64,000 nucleotides of DNA, from contig NZ_CAJHOA010000001.1 of the NCBI RefSeq assembly GCF_905120345.1, positions 186,001 through 250,000 on the forward strand, read 5' to 3'. Below the pieces are notes generated by a model that was given only the letters and a program-made list of their open reading frames with translations, had not been told where the DNA came from and searched no databases. Source of the DNA: Denitrificimonas caeni. Its GTDB lineage: Bacteria > Pseudomonadota > Gammaproteobacteria > Pseudomonadales > Pseudomonadaceae. Position numbers and translations under genes: made by a program. Below are positions 25,453 to 35,241 of the stretch, in pieces (positions within the stretch are counted from its first letter, which is position 1; every line of letters begins with the position of its first letter).

Positions 25453-26721
25453 TTAGCCTCGAAACAAAGGCATCCAACCCATTAGCAGGAGTATTTGCAC
25501 ACAAAAAACTATTACTGCAAATGCCACAACAAAAGCAATCAACCAAACTCCGCCGAAAACTTGGTATTGCGCATAGGCAAAACGCTTACGCGAAGCATGT
25601 ACCAGTAAGGCCGGAATTAAGGCTGCCCAAATCGCCGCCATCAAACCCACATAGCCCATCACCTTAACAAAGCCTGTGGGAAACAACAGACATGCTAGTA
25701 ACGGCGGTAAAAACGTCACTGCTGCTGTTTTTAAACGCCCGGCAGCCGTATCAGCAAAGCCAAACAAGTCACGTAGATAGTCAAACAAACCCAAGGTCAC
25801 ACCTAAAAACGAGCTGGCTATGGCCATAAATGCAAAAGCATTTAAAAAACGCGCCACGGTATCGGTATGAACATAATTATTTAATGCCGCGAGCAACGCC
25901 GCGACATCACCATCAGCGCTAATGACTGGGGCAAACTCAGTGCGCGGTAAGTTACCTTGCACAGCCAGCTGCCACAGCAAATACATGCCTAATGCGAGCA
26001 ATGAGCCCCATAAAATACTGCGCGCCACTGGCTGAGCTTGTTTATTGTAATAACTGACAAGGCTTGGCACATTGCCATGAAAACCAAAAGAAGCCAAACA
26101 CACTGGCAGCGCCGCCCACGCATAATGCCAGTAACCTTGCTCGCCTGTGGCATTCAGGTCAAACAGCACCGCCGGTGTCACACTCTGCAGCAGTGAGCCT
26201 GTCGAGAGGAAGAAGCTGACTAGCATGCCGCCAATCAATAATGTAGAAAAGCGATCCACTACCTTGGTGGAAACCCAGACTGAGGTGGCTAAAACCAGCA
26301 AAAATACCGCACTAGAGAACGCTCGCGAGACTTGTATTGGCTCAGCGCTCAGCCAACCAGAAATGTTGATTAAACTGTTTTGAGTGAGACCACCACCGAC
26401 AAAAATATAAGCATAGGTCAGCGAATACAGTACAAAAGTCACCGCCACGCCGGTGATTAAGCTCCAGACTGGGCCTAGTAAACCTTTGACCACCGTATGA
26501 AAACTGGCTCCTTGGGGAAAGTGCAGTGTCGCTTCCAGCAGCATCAAGCCTGACAAATACATGCACAGCCAGACGTATAAAAGTATGACGACAGAACCTA
26601 GAAACCAGACCCCCGATGTCGCTGTTGGATTGGCCAACATCCCCGCGCCAATCGCGGTACCGGCAATAATCATCATGCCGCCAAAGCGGGTCGGCGTTTG
26701 CCTACGGGCACTGCTTGTCAT
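25453..26721 (-). CDS. Aromatic amino acid permease (Mtr/TyrP/TnaB family)
   Basis: Inner-membrane proton-coupled importer of tryptophan or tyrosine, about 422 residues with around 11 hydrophobic segments. The N-terminal signature GGMMIIAGTAIGAGMLANP is characteristic of the hydroxy/aromatic amino acid permease family. The start at 26721 (MTSSARRQ) is chosen because family members begin a few residues before this motif. A longer frame to 26781 exists but encodes an unconserved basic stretch. The ribosome binding site is weak. It lies about 75 bases downstream of the cation transporter. The precise substrate is not resolvable. Confidence 0.9.
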   Translation of the reverse strand: MTSSARRQTPTRFGGMMIIAGTAIGAGMLANPTATSGVWFLGSVVILLYVWLCMYLSGLMLLEATLHFPQGASFHTVVKGLLGPVWSLITGVAVTFVLYSLTYAYIFVGGGLTQNSLINISGWLSAEPIQVSRAFSSAVFLLVLATSVWVSTKVVDRFSTLLIGGMLVSFFLSTGSLLQSVTPAVLFDLNATGEQGYWHYAWAALPVCLASFGFHGNVPSLVSYYNKQAQPVARSILWGSLLALGMYLLWQLAVQGNLPRTEFAPVISADGDVAALLAALNNYVHTDTVARFLNAFAFMAIASSFLGVTLGLFDYLRDLFGFADTAAGRLKTAAVTFLPPLLACLLFPTGFVKVMGYVGLMAAIWAALIPALLVHASRKRFAYAQYQVFGGVWLIAFVVAFAVIVFCVQILLLMGWMPLFRG

Positions 26722-26796
26722 ATGTATTCTTTTAGAGAGGACGAGATATCTGCGCAATACTAAAGCAATCAGCCTCAGCATTACGCAGAAATAGCA

Positions 26797-27954
26797 CTAT
26801 GTGCGTTGAGTAAATTGATAAAAAATACGCACTTGACCAATATAGGATAATGCTTGTGCTTTATTTTGTAGATGCAAGCATAAGTTCTGCGCATTCTCCT
26901 CCATATCACTCATTGGGCGTACCAAATCCACATGCACTTTACCACTAAGATAATGCAAGGTTACCGAACCACACTCCGCCGCATCCACTTCTCCAGCCCA
27001 GGCTTCGCGTAAATCTGCCAAAACTTCACGGCGCAGCGGTAGACCACTGCATAACAGTGCTAAAGAATCATCTTCGGGATCAATATGCACCAAGGCATTA
27101 CTGATATCCTTATTGGAATCAATCAGCTTTAAGCGCACATATTCAGCAATTTTATGCCCTTCGGAGACACTTAAGCGCTCATCCACTTCAATATGCACAT
27201 CAATCAGATAGCTGCTGCCCATACGACGACTGCGCAACATATGCACACCCTGAACACCTTCAATGTTTTCGATAATACGCTCAATAGCTGCTGTGGTTTT
27301 TGGCTCCATGCCAGTATCGACCAACTCTCGGATTGAGACCCAAGCTTGATCCCAGCCAATTTTACCGATCATAAAGGCCACGCCGAGAGCGGCAAAGGCA
27401 TCTAAATAAGGAAAACCAAGCAAACTGCCCGCGACACCAACCAGAACGACAATGGAGGAAATGGCATCTGAGCGGTGATGCCAAGCATTGGCACGCAGTA
27501 AGTTGGAGTTAAACTCACGTGCCGTGCGCATGGTGTACTGGTAAAGACCTTCATTGGCAACAATAGAAATGAAAGCAATCAGTAGTACAATCGGTGTTGG
27601 TTGTAAGATGAGTTCAGGATTAAGCAGGCGCTGCGCTGAATCAACGACAATACCAATTGCAGTCGCGATTAGCACCACACCTAAGCCAACAGTAAACGCT
27701 GTTTCAATTCGCGCATGACCATAAGGATGTTCTTTATCTGCGGGTTGATTACTGTATTTGGCGGCAAACCAGACCATTAAGTCGGTACTTAAATCCGCCA
27801 AAGAATGAATACCATCGGCAATTAAAGCGTGTGATTGACCGACGATCCCAAAAAAAACTTTAGCTATCGTCAGCGCTAAGTTGACGATAGCAGCGACTAC
27901 ACTGGTATTGCGCATCGCCTTTTGTCGTGCCTGAGCATGCTGTTGAGCGTCCAT
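26797..27954 (-). CDS. Cation diffusion facilitator (FieF/YiiP-like) with C-terminal extension
   Basis: Inner-membrane divalent metal/proton antiporter, 385 residues with six predicted membrane helices in the first 215. Metal-site residues are visible in ADGIHSLADLSTD (helix 2) and HHRSDAISS (helix 5), the arrangement of Fe/Zn/Mn exporters. The cytosolic domain (about 220-300) has a ferredoxin-like pattern with VHIEVDERLSVSEGH. About 85 further residues beyond the usual FieF length (about 300) are predicted to form another alpha/beta unit. GGAGAG is spaced about 6 bases before the ATG. It is 25 bases downstream of the unknown gene and may share its transcript. Confidence 0.9.
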   Translation of the reverse strand: MDAQQHAQARQKAMRNTSVVAAIVNLALTIAKVFFGIVGQSHALIADGIHSLADLSTDLMVWFAAKYSNQPADKEHPYGHARIETAFTVGLGVVLIATAIGIVVDSAQRLLNPELILQPTPIVLLIAFISIVANEGLYQYTMRTAREFNSNLLRANAWHHRSDAISSIVVLVGVAGSLLGFPYLDAFAALGVAFMIGKIGWDQAWVSIRELVDTGMEPKTTAAIERIIENIEGVQGVHMLRSRRMGSSYLIDVHIEVDERLSVSEGHKIAEYVRLKLIDSNKDISNALVHIDPEDDSLALLCSGLPLRREVLADLREAWAGEVDAAECGSVTLHYLSGKVHVDLVRPMSDMEENAQNLCLHLQNKAQALSYIGQVRIFYQFTQRT

Positions 27955-27979
27955 TATCAGCTCTCCTTATTTAAAGTAT

Positions 27980-28909
27980 TTACACTGAGTATTTGATGTG
28001 AGTTTCGAATAACTGAGCTGGTATTTCTGAGTTATCCGCATCACTGACCAGATAAACCTGTAACTGATCGCCAACCTGTTTAGCGCTGATACCCTCCAGT
28101 TTATAAATAGGATGTACCGGTTTAAGCCAACACAACCGTCGCTGTTGATCGATTAAACCGATCGCGGCAGCAACACACTCACCGTCGAGATAGCTGTTAT
28201 CAGTATTTTCCGCTGCTGCAGTGAATAGGCTCGCACCGTCATCGAGCGCGTAAGCATCGGTAAAAGTAAGTGGAACGCCAGTCACTTCACCAAGGTCATA
28301 GTAGTCGATACGTTGTGGCTGAATCTGCAAGGAATCTTGCTTAGCAGCAATCATGGCGTATAAATCAGAAAGACAGTATTCAATCACAGCATTTTCACGA
28401 TGCTGATTATTGGCTCTTTGCCAGAGCCTTAAACAGTTTCCTTGTAGAGTGACTCCTTCAATATTGAGATCGGCAAAGATCTGCTCCAGTGGTTGATAGA
28501 GGGTCTGCAAGGAGAATATTTGCGCGTTCCCGATTAACTGTTGCTGCTGGTTAAAAGGCCAAAGCATGCCGCGTTTGCGCTGCTCAGTCGAGCCAGAACC
28601 CAGTGCTAATAAAGCACCATAAGGGTATTCAGGGGATGCAGGCAAACAACTAAGGCTTTCAAAATCGGGCTTAGCCGCCTTGCGTTGCTGTGGATCAGTG
28701 GGTAAGTCTCCAGGAAGTATTTTTAGAGACTGCCCAGGGCTATTATCCCGCATAGAAAATACGCCAAGCAGCAACTCATCATCCGCCACAACATACAGGA
28801 TGTCGTCAGTCATCCACATACCACTGGCTGCGCTTAAATAGTGTTTTCCTGAGCTGTTCTTGAGCAGTAGCTGACGCAACGGACGTAGTTCTAACGATTC
28901 AATCTGCAT
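27980..28909 (-). CDS. Conserved protein of unknown function, possibly beta-propeller-like
   Basis: 309 residues that I do not recognise firmly. No signal peptide or membrane segment is seen. Repeated short beta-strand blocks (MWMTDDILYVVADDELLLGVF; YPYGALLALGSGS; LNIEGVTLQGNCLRLWQRA; LEGISAKQVGDQLQVYLVSDADN) suggest a propeller of the phytase-like or DUF6929 kind. The phrases resemble proteins that read out a value per blade, with conserved acidic residues. It is upstream of and close to the cation transporter, and divergent from ygiQ. A real gene, judged by length, start and spacing; function unknown. Confidence 0.7.
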   Translation of the reverse strand: MQIESLELRPLRQLLLKNSSGKHYLSAASGMWMTDDILYVVADDELLLGVFSMRDNSPGQSLKILPGDLPTDPQQRKAAKPDFESLSCLPASPEYPYGALLALGSGSTEQRKRGMLWPFNQQQQLIGNAQIFSLQTLYQPLEQIFADLNIEGVTLQGNCLRLWQRANNQHRENAVIEYCLSDLYAMIAAKQDSLQIQPQRIDYYDLGEVTGVPLTFTDAYALDDGASLFTAAAENTDNSYLDGECVAAAIGLIDQQRRLCWLKPVHPIYKLEGISAKQVGDQLQVYLVSDADNSEIPAQLFETHIKYSV

Positions 28910-29048
28910 GAGTCTACCTAATCTACGATAGTGTCAATTTCGCGATGCACCTTAGCACATGCAGGTAATCTACTCCTGCTATCTGAACCCTGCCTTAATT
29001 CCAAGCATTTATGCTATATTTCGCCTATCTTGATATAGGTCAATTTTC

Positions 29049-31337
29049 ATGCACGCAGCTAAACCCTTATACGATTACCCTAAATACTGGGCCGAATGTT
29101 TTGGTCCCGCTCCTTTTCTGCCCACATCACGAGAAGAAATGGATCTGCTCGGCTGGGATTCTTGCGATGTTATCATCGTCACCGGCGATGCTTACGTCGA
29201 TCACCCTTCCTTTGGTATGGCAGTGATTGGCCGCGTGCTGGAAGCGCAAGGTTTCCGCGTGGGTATTATCAGCCAGCCGGACTGGCGTAATAAAGATGAC
29301 TTTATGCAACTGGGTGAGCCCAATCTGTTTTTTGGTGTGGCCGCCGGCAATATGGACTCGATGATTAACCGCTACACCGCCGATCGCAAGATGCGTTCAG
29401 ATGATGCTTATACCGCCGGTGGTTTAGCTGGCAAGCGTCCTGATCGCGCGAGCTTGGTCTACAGCCAGCGCTGTAAAGAAGCCTACAGCCATGTTCCTAT
29501 CGTTCTGGGTGGTATTGAAGCCTCACTGCGTCGCATTGCTCACTATGACTACTGGCAAGACAGCGTGCGTCGTTCAATTTTGATGGACGCTACGGCAGAT
29601 ATTTTACTCTACGGTAACGCTGAGCGCGCCATTGTTGAAGTCGCCCAGCGCTTATCTTGGGGCGAGTCGATTGCTGAGATTGACGATATCCGCGGCACCG
29701 CCTTTATTCGTCGTAATACGCCGACCGATTGGTTTGAGTTGGATTCTACACGGATTGATCGCCCCGGCCGTGTTGACCGCATTATCAACCCTTATGTCAA
29801 CACGCAAGACACTGAAGCCTGCGCCATTGAGCAGCAGTCTGGGGCACAGCCTGAAAACACTGATGTGCAAGTGGTGCAGTTGATGGATCACCCGCGCTTG
29901 ACCCGTGAGCGCACCGTGATTCGTATCCCTTCGTTTGAAAAGGTGCGTAACGATCCAGTGCTGTATGCCCACGCCAACCGCGTGCTGCACTTAGAAACCA
30001 ATCCGGGTAATGCCCGAGCCATTGTCCAACGTCATGAGAACCAAGATGTCTGGCTCAACCCGCCCCCGATTCCATTGACTACTGAAGAAATGGATTATGT
30101 GTTTGGTTTGACCTATGCGCGGGTTCCGCATCCTAAATATGGCAAGGCGAAAATTCCTGCCTACGAAACCATTCGTTTCTCCGTCAATATCATGCGCGGC
30201 TGTTTTGGTGGTTGTACCTTCTGCTCGATTACTGAACACGAAGGGCGGATCATCCAGAACCGTTCGCACGAGTCGATTTTGCAAGAAATCGAAGATATGC
30301 GCGATAAGGTGCCAGGTTTTACTGGGGTGGTCTCTGATCTGGGTGGTCCAACGGCGAATATGTACCGTTTGGCCTGTAACAGTCCAGAAATTGAAATAGC
30401 CTGCCGTAAGCCTTCCTGCGTATTCCCAGGGATTTGTCAGAACCTGAATACTGACCATACCTCACTGATTGAGCTGTACCGTAAAGCCCGTGCGCTACCT
30501 GGGGTAAAGAAGGTCTTAATTGCCTCGGGTCTACGCTATGACTTGGCGGTGGAATCACCTGAGTATGTGCGCGAGTTGGTCACTCACCACGTCGGTGGCT
30601 ATTTAAAAATTGCCCCTGAGCATACTGAGCAAGGCCCGCTGGAACATATGATGAAGCCGGGCATTGGCACCTATGACCGCTTCCGTAAAATGTTTGAGCG
30701 CTTTACTAAAGAAGCCGGTAAAGAGCAGTATTTGATTCCATACTTTATCGCTGCCCACCCCGGCACCAACGATAAAGATATGCTCAATTTAGCCCTCTGG
30801 CTGAAAAACAATAACTTCCGTGCAGACCAAGTGCAGGCGTTTTACCCCTCACCGATGGCCACCGCCACGGCGATGTACCACTCGGGTAAAAACCCACTGC
30901 GCAAAATCACCTATAAAAGTCCAGCCATAGAAATCGTGAAAAGCGAAGATCAGCGCCGTTTGCACAAAGCCTTCTTACGCTACCACGATCCAAAATCTTG
31001 GCCCTTAATCCGTGAAGCGTTAATCCGTATGGGGCGCACGGATTTAATTGGTGACGGCAAAAACCAGCTGGTGCCAGCTCATCAGCCTGAAGCTGAAGGC
31101 TATCGCAGTGCGCGCCGTAAAAACTCCACACCAACGAAAAGCGAGAAGGCTGTGCGTCCACTGCTGACCCAGCACACCGGCTTGCCACCGCGCGCCACGG
31201 GCGCAGCCGACGACAAGCCACAATGGCACAAACGTGAACAAGCCAAAGCCGCAGCGGAAGCTAAACTACGTGCCGATAGAAGTAAAAAGCCTGCAGCAAA
31301 AGGTAGCAAGCGCAGCTCACCGGCCAAACCGCGCTAA
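29049..31337 (+). CDS. ygiQ: YgiQ family radical SAM protein
   Basis: Radical SAM protein of 762 residues with the UPF0313 layout. The N-terminus [19 protein letters not shown] fixes the start and matches family members. A B12-binding-like N-terminal region is followed by the radical SAM cluster motif [10 protein letters not shown] (about residues 385-394), which binds a 4Fe-4S cluster. The C-terminal 80 residues are rich in Lys, Arg, Ala and Pro and look unstructured (ending KRSSPAKPR). The reaction is not known. It is transcribed alone on the plus strand, and its 3' end faces the luciferase-like gene across a long hairpin. Confidence 0.95.
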   Translation: MHAAKPLYDYPKYWAECFGPAPFLPTSREEMDLLGWDSCDVIIVTGDAYVDHPSFGMAVIGRVLEAQGFRVGIISQPDWRNKDDFMQLGEPNLFFGVAAGNMDSMINRYTADRKMRSDDAYTAGGLAGKRPDRASLVYSQRCKEAYSHVPIVLGGIEASLRRIAHYDYWQDSVRRSILMDATADILLYGNAERAIVEVAQRLSWGESIAEIDDIRGTAFIRRNTPTDWFELDSTRIDRPGRVDRIINPYVNTQDTEACAIEQQSGAQPENTDVQVVQLMDHPRLTRERTVIRIPSFEKVRNDPVLYAHANRVLHLETNPGNARAIVQRHENQDVWLNPPPIPLTTEEMDYVFGLTYARVPHPKYGKAKIPAYETIRFSVNIMRGCFGGCTFCSITEHEGRIIQNRSHESILQEIEDMRDKVPGFTGVVSDLGGPTANMYRLACNSPEIEIACRKPSCVFPGICQNLNTDHTSLIELYRKARALPGVKKVLIASGLRYDLAVESPEYVRELVTHHVGGYLKIAPEHTEQGPLEHMMKPGIGTYDRFRKMFERFTKEAGKEQYLIPYFIAAHPGTNDKDMLNLALWLKNNNFRADQVQAFYPSPMATATAMYHSGKNPLRKITYKSPAIEIVKSEDQRRLHKAFLRYHDPKSWPLIREALIRMGRTDLIGDGKNQLVPAHQPEAEGYRSARRKNSTPTKSEKAVRPLLTQHTGLPPRATGAADDKPQWHKREQAKAAAEAKLRADRSKKPAAKGSKRSSPAKPR

Positions 31338-31349
31338 GTCGCTGTTATC

Positions 31350-31389
31350 CTTGCTGGATTGCTGTGAGCTAACGCAGCAGTCCGGCAAG
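31350..31389. terminator. Long hairpin between convergent genes
   Basis: 15-bp stem with two G-T pairs, arms CTTGCTGGATTGCTG and CAGCAGTCCGGCAAG, and a 10-base loop. It spans the end of the luciferase-like gene 13 bases after the ygiQ stop. There is no T tract on either side, so termination is plausible but not certain. Confidence 0.5.
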
Positions 31390-32370
31390 AATTTCAAACG
31401 AACGTAAACGGTCAGTCTCTTCATAGAGATCACAGGTGAAAATCAATTCATCCGCCTGTGTATGTTGCAGTAACACCTGTATTTTCTGCTCAATTGTCTC
31501 CGCACTACCAATCATCGCCATACTTAAAAATTCTTTGACGGCATGTTCTTCATGCGGCTTCCACAGGCCTTGCATGCTCTCTACTGGCGGACGCAAGAGC
31601 ATACTTTGTCCACGAATTAAGGCCAAAATACGCTGATAAGTAGAGGTCACTAAAAACTCAGCATGAGCGTCAGTATCGGCTGCTGCCAGCGGCACACCTA
31701 GCATCACATAAGGCTTATCCAGTACTGCCGAAGGCTTAAAGTTGCTGCGATAGATGTTTATCGCTTGCATCATCATGCGCGGGGCGAAATGCGAAGCAAA
31801 GGCATAGGGTAAGCCCTTCTCTGCGGCTAATTGCGCGCTAAATAAACTTGAGCCAAGCAACCAAATCGGCACATTACTATTGACTCCAGGCATCGCAACC
31901 ACTTGTTGTCCTGCCGTACGCGGTCCTAAAAACGCTTGCAACTCGGCAACCTCAGCCGGGAAATTATCAGCACTCCCACTGCGATCTCTACGCAAGGCCC
32001 GCGCTGTGACTTGATCACTGCCTGGAGCACGACCCAATCCTAAATCAATACGTCCTGGGTACAGCGCTTCTAAGGTACCAAATTGCTCAGCAATCACTAA
32101 AGGCGCATGATTAGGCAGCATCACCCCACCTGCCCCGACTCGAATACGCTGTGTGCCAGCAGCGAGATAACCTATTAACACTGCAGTTGCGGAGCTGACA
32201 ATAGCATCCATATTGTGATGTTCAGCCACCCAAAAACGGGTAAAGCCTAAACTTTCAACATGTTGAGCTAAAGCTAAAGAGCGTTGCAACGCCGGTGCAG
32301 GACCTTGATCGGTGTCTCTACGTGAGGCTAAATCGAGTACTGAGAAAGCTACTTTTTGCTGGTAACGCAT
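31369..32370 (-). CDS. LLM-class flavin-dependent oxidoreductase (luciferase-like)
   Basis: Bacterial-luciferase-fold oxidoreductase using reduced flavin, 333 residues. The TIM-barrel signature is visible: FSVLDLA near the start, [24 protein letters not shown] and [10 protein letters not shown]. It resembles the E. coli YhbW type; the substrate is unknown. The start at 32370 (MRYQQK) has GAGG 9 bases upstream and matches the family N-terminus. Longer frames to 32421 add unconserved residues. It is convergent with ygiQ and divergent from the MATE gene. Confidence 0.9.
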   Translation of the reverse strand: MRYQQKVAFSVLDLASRRDTDQGPAPALQRSLALAQHVESLGFTRFWVAEHHNMDAIVSSATAVLIGYLAAGTQRIRVGAGGVMLPNHAPLVIAEQFGTLEALYPGRIDLGLGRAPGSDQVTARALRRDRSGSADNFPAEVAELQAFLGPRTAGQQVVAMPGVNSNVPIWLLGSSLFSAQLAAEKGLPYAFASHFAPRMMMQAINIYRSNFKPSAVLDKPYVMLGVPLAAADTDAHAEFLVTSTYQRILALIRGQSMLLRPPVESMQGLWKPHEEHAVKEFLSMAMIGSAETIEQKIQVLLQHTQADELIFTCDLYEETDRLRSFEILAGLLR

Positions 32371-32484
32371 ACACTTATACCTCTTCATTGTAGTGATAGT
32401 ATGCTGCGCAATCAGCATCACATAAACACTATAGGAGTGCTACCATAGCTGCCCTCTCGCCAAATGTAAGCATTTAAGAGCCTT

Positions 32485-33807
32485 ATGCAAAAAAAATATT
32501 TAGCCGACCAATCCTTGCCTCGTGTCTTATTCAGTATGACGTGGCCGATGTTATTTGGTGTCGTTGCGCTAATGAGCTTTCAGCTGGTCGATAGTATTTT
32601 TATCAGTATGCTGGGTATGCAACCACTCGCAGCTCTTGGTTTTTCGCTACCTTTACAGCAACTGCTAATTGGAGTGCAAATTGGCATTGGTATTGCCTCA
32701 ACCGCGTTGATTTCACGTGCTATTGGTGCCGGCAACCCAGAGCGCGCGAAGCATATGGGCGGACTTGTAGTGCTGAGCGGCTGCTGTGTGTCTTTTCTTT
32801 TATGCACACTGATGTATGTGCTGCGGGTGCCGGTGCTGAATGCCTTGGGTGCCGGTCCTGAGTTATTACCCTACACCGAAAGCTACTGGTTGCCATGGTT
32901 ATGCAGTGCGTGGCTGGGTTCTTTTTTATATTTTGCTAACAGTATTTCACGTGCCAACGGTGATACTCGCTTACCCGGCTTAATGATGGTGATCACCAGC
33001 GTGTTAAATATGCTGCTTGATCCTCTATTTATTTTCACCTTCGGTTTAGGCTTACCCGGCGCAGCCTATGCCACCACCGTTGCCTGCTTAATCGGTGCAG
33101 CGATTATGTATTCGCGGATCTTCAAGCGCCACTGGTTGGCCTTTGATCCAGATAAGTTACCGACCAAACAAGCTTTACATGATATTTTCAAAACTAGTGC
33201 ACCAGCGATGCTGAGTCAACTGATGCCTGGCGCAGCGTCATTAATGGCCACCCGTTTAGTCGCAGGTTTTGGTGGTTCTGCGATTGCCGCTTGGACTTTA
33301 GGTAGCCGCTTAGAACTGTTCTCAATTGTTATTGTGCTGGCGCTGACCATGGCGTTACCACCGATGGTGGGACGTTTATTTGGCTCTAAGCAGCTCGAGC
33401 GAGTGCACAGTCTCGTGTTGATCGCGGTACGCTTTGTTATCGGACTACAGGTGGTTATCGCGTTATTTTGGCTGGCCAGTAGAAACTGGATCGCTCCGGC
33501 TCTCGCACCCAACCAGGAAACTGAAGTCTATTTACTCAGTTATATGCTCTGGGTGCCGATCAGTTACGCTGCGCTGGGCGTATGCATGCTGATGGTATCG
33601 GTGTCGAACGCTCTGGGTATGCCTATGCGAGCAGTACTGATTTCTACCTTGCGTCTGTTTGCCTGCTACTTACCGGCGATTTGGATAGGTGCAAGCTTGG
33701 CGGGGATGAGCGGGTTATATATCGGTGTGCTACTGGGTAATCTGGTTGCAGGCTTGCTGGCCTGGCAGCTGTATAAACAAGGTCTTCAGTATATCCAAAA
33801 AGCTTAA
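32485..33807 (+). CDS. MATE family efflux transporter
   Basis: Inner-membrane cation-coupled multidrug exporter, 440 residues with about 12 hydrophobic segments in two similar halves. The N-terminal MTWPMLFGVVALMSFQLVDS and the ALGFSLPLQQLLIGVQIGIG region are typical of the NorM/DinF superfamily. Substrates are unknown. The ribosome binding site is weak (AAGAG about 9 bases before ATG). It is a single-gene unit ending at a long inverted repeat shared with metZ. Confidence 0.92.
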   Translation: MQKKYLADQSLPRVLFSMTWPMLFGVVALMSFQLVDSIFISMLGMQPLAALGFSLPLQQLLIGVQIGIGIASTALISRAIGAGNPERAKHMGGLVVLSGCCVSFLLCTLMYVLRVPVLNALGAGPELLPYTESYWLPWLCSAWLGSFLYFANSISRANGDTRLPGLMMVITSVLNMLLDPLFIFTFGLGLPGAAYATTVACLIGAAIMYSRIFKRHWLAFDPDKLPTKQALHDIFKTSAPAMLSQLMPGAASLMATRLVAGFGGSAIAAWTLGSRLELFSIVIVLALTMALPPMVGRLFGSKQLERVHSLVLIAVRFVIGLQVVIALFWLASRNWIAPALAPNQETEVYLLSYMLWVPISYAALGVCMLMVSVSNALGMPMRAVLISTLRLFACYLPAIWIGASLAGMSGLYIGVLLGNLVAGLLAWQLYKQGLQYIQKA

Positions 33808-33839
33808 GTAATCTTTACAAGGGTATTGTTGAGTCAATA

Positions 33840-33909
33840 AAAACCTGCACCTGAAGTGCACCTAATAGTTGGACAATCAACCTTCAGAGGTACTTCAGGT
33901 GCGGGTTTT
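33840..33909. terminator. Long inverted repeat, bidirectional terminator for MATE gene and metZ
   Basis: Arms of 18 bases (AAAACCTGCACCTGAAGT and ACTTCAGGTGCGGGTTTT, one G-T pair) are separated by 34 bases. The A/T-rich flanks give a T tract on both strands, as expected for convergent genes. The loop is unusually long and starts with a sequence resembling the end of an IS150-type insertion sequence (see findings). Confidence 0.75.
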
Positions 33910-33932
33910 GACATTATTAATACTAACGATTC

Positions 33933-35144
33933 TTACAGCGCATCTAACCCGAGTTGCACGTCGGCCTGAATATCGGCAAAGTCCTCAAGTCCTACAGCAA
34001 TACGAATCAACCCATCATGGATACCGGCTTTCTCACGCTCTGCTGCGGGTAAGCGGCCATGGGTGGTGGTGCCTGGATGAGTCACAGTGGTTTTGGTATC
34101 GCCCAAGTTCGCGGTAATTGAGATCATTTTAGTGGCATCAATAAAACGCCATGCTCCTTCTTTACCGCCCTCTACTTCAAAGCTAACTACGGCGCCAAAA
34201 CCGCTTTGCTGCTGTTTAGCCAGCTCGTGTTGTGGATGGCTCGGTAAGCCTGAGTAATAGACTTTTTTGACCTTCGGCTGTTGTTCAAGCCACTGCGCTA
34301 ATTGTTGTGCACTTTGGCAGTGCGCATTCATACGTAAACGTAAAGTTTCAAGACCTTTTAAGAACACCCATGCATTAAACGGACTCATGGTTGGACCTGC
34401 GGTACGCAAGAAACCCACCACTTCTTTCATAACTTCAGCACTACCCAGCACCGCACCACCTAAGCAACGGCCCTGCCCGTCAATGTATTTGGTCGCGGAA
34501 TGAATCACAATATCCGCTCCTAACGCTAATGGTTTTTGCAATACCGGTGTGCAGAAGCAGTTATCAACCATCAATAAAGCATTGGCTGCGTGAGCAATCT
34601 CGCTTAATGCGCGAATATCTGCCAATTCTGCTAACGGATTAGAGGGTGATTCAATAAAGAGCAACTTGGTCTTTTCAGTACAGGCTGCTTGCCAAGCGGC
34701 TAAATCATCAATCTGCACATAAGTAATCGCAATACCAAAGCGCGCACAGTATTTATCAAATAAGCTGACAGTTGCACCGAAGATGCTGCGTGACACTAAA
34801 ATCTGGTCACCCATGCTACATAAGCTCATCACTGTCGCTAAAATTGCGGACATGCCTGATGCTGTAGCAACACACTTCTCTGCACCTTCTAATGCCGCTA
34901 AGCGTTCCTCAAAGGTACGCACAGTGGGGTTGGTATAACGTGAGTAAACGTTACCATCACGATCGCCAGCAAAGGTGGCGGCGGCATCAGCCGCACTGCG
35001 AAAAACATAACTGGATGTGGTAAAAATCGCCTCACTGTGTTCTGCTTCAAAGCTTCGATATTGCCCAGCACGTACCGCCAAGGTATCAAAACCTGCATGA
35101 CTCAGCTCACTATTGAGTCGACCCGCCTGCCAATCCGTCGTCAT
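33933..35144 (-). CDS. metZ: O-succinylhomoserine sulfhydrylase
   Basis: PLP enzyme making homocysteine directly from O-succinylhomoserine and sulfide in methionine synthesis. The 403 residues carry the Cys/Met-metabolism PLP family motifs: YSRYTNPTV, TASGMSAILATVM, and the PLP lysine in SATKYIDGQGR. The GQGRCLGG form after the lysine supports MetZ over cystathionine gamma-synthase. The ATG at 35144 has AAGG 8 bases upstream and is preferred over a GTG at 35153. It follows purF by about 100 bases, as in P. aeruginosa (purF-metZ). Confidence 0.95.
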   Translation of the reverse strand: MTTDWQAGRLNSELSHAGFDTLAVRAGQYRSFEAEHSEAIFTTSSYVFRSAADAAATFAGDRDGNVYSRYTNPTVRTFEERLAALEGAEKCVATASGMSAILATVMSLCSMGDQILVSRSIFGATVSLFDKYCARFGIAITYVQIDDLAAWQAACTEKTKLLFIESPSNPLAELADIRALSEIAHAANALLMVDNCFCTPVLQKPLALGADIVIHSATKYIDGQGRCLGGAVLGSAEVMKEVVGFLRTAGPTMSPFNAWVFLKGLETLRLRMNAHCQSAQQLAQWLEQQPKVKKVYYSGLPSHPQHELAKQQQSGFGAVVSFEVEGGKEGAWRFIDATKMISITANLGDTKTTVTHPGTTTHGRLPAAEREKAGIHDGLIRIAVGLEDFADIQADVQLGLDAL

Positions 35145-35241
35145 GACTTGCACCTTATACTGAGTAATTAGCAGAGCATGGCTTGCATGCTCTTGTTTGC
35201 AGCGGTGGCGTCAATCGACACCCCGCTTAGAGAGTTGTTGG

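Noticed and set aside
28910-29048. Candidate promoter (TATATT) before ygiQ
   Set aside because: A TATATT hexamer is present but no -35 at 16-18 bases; too weak to report as a feature.
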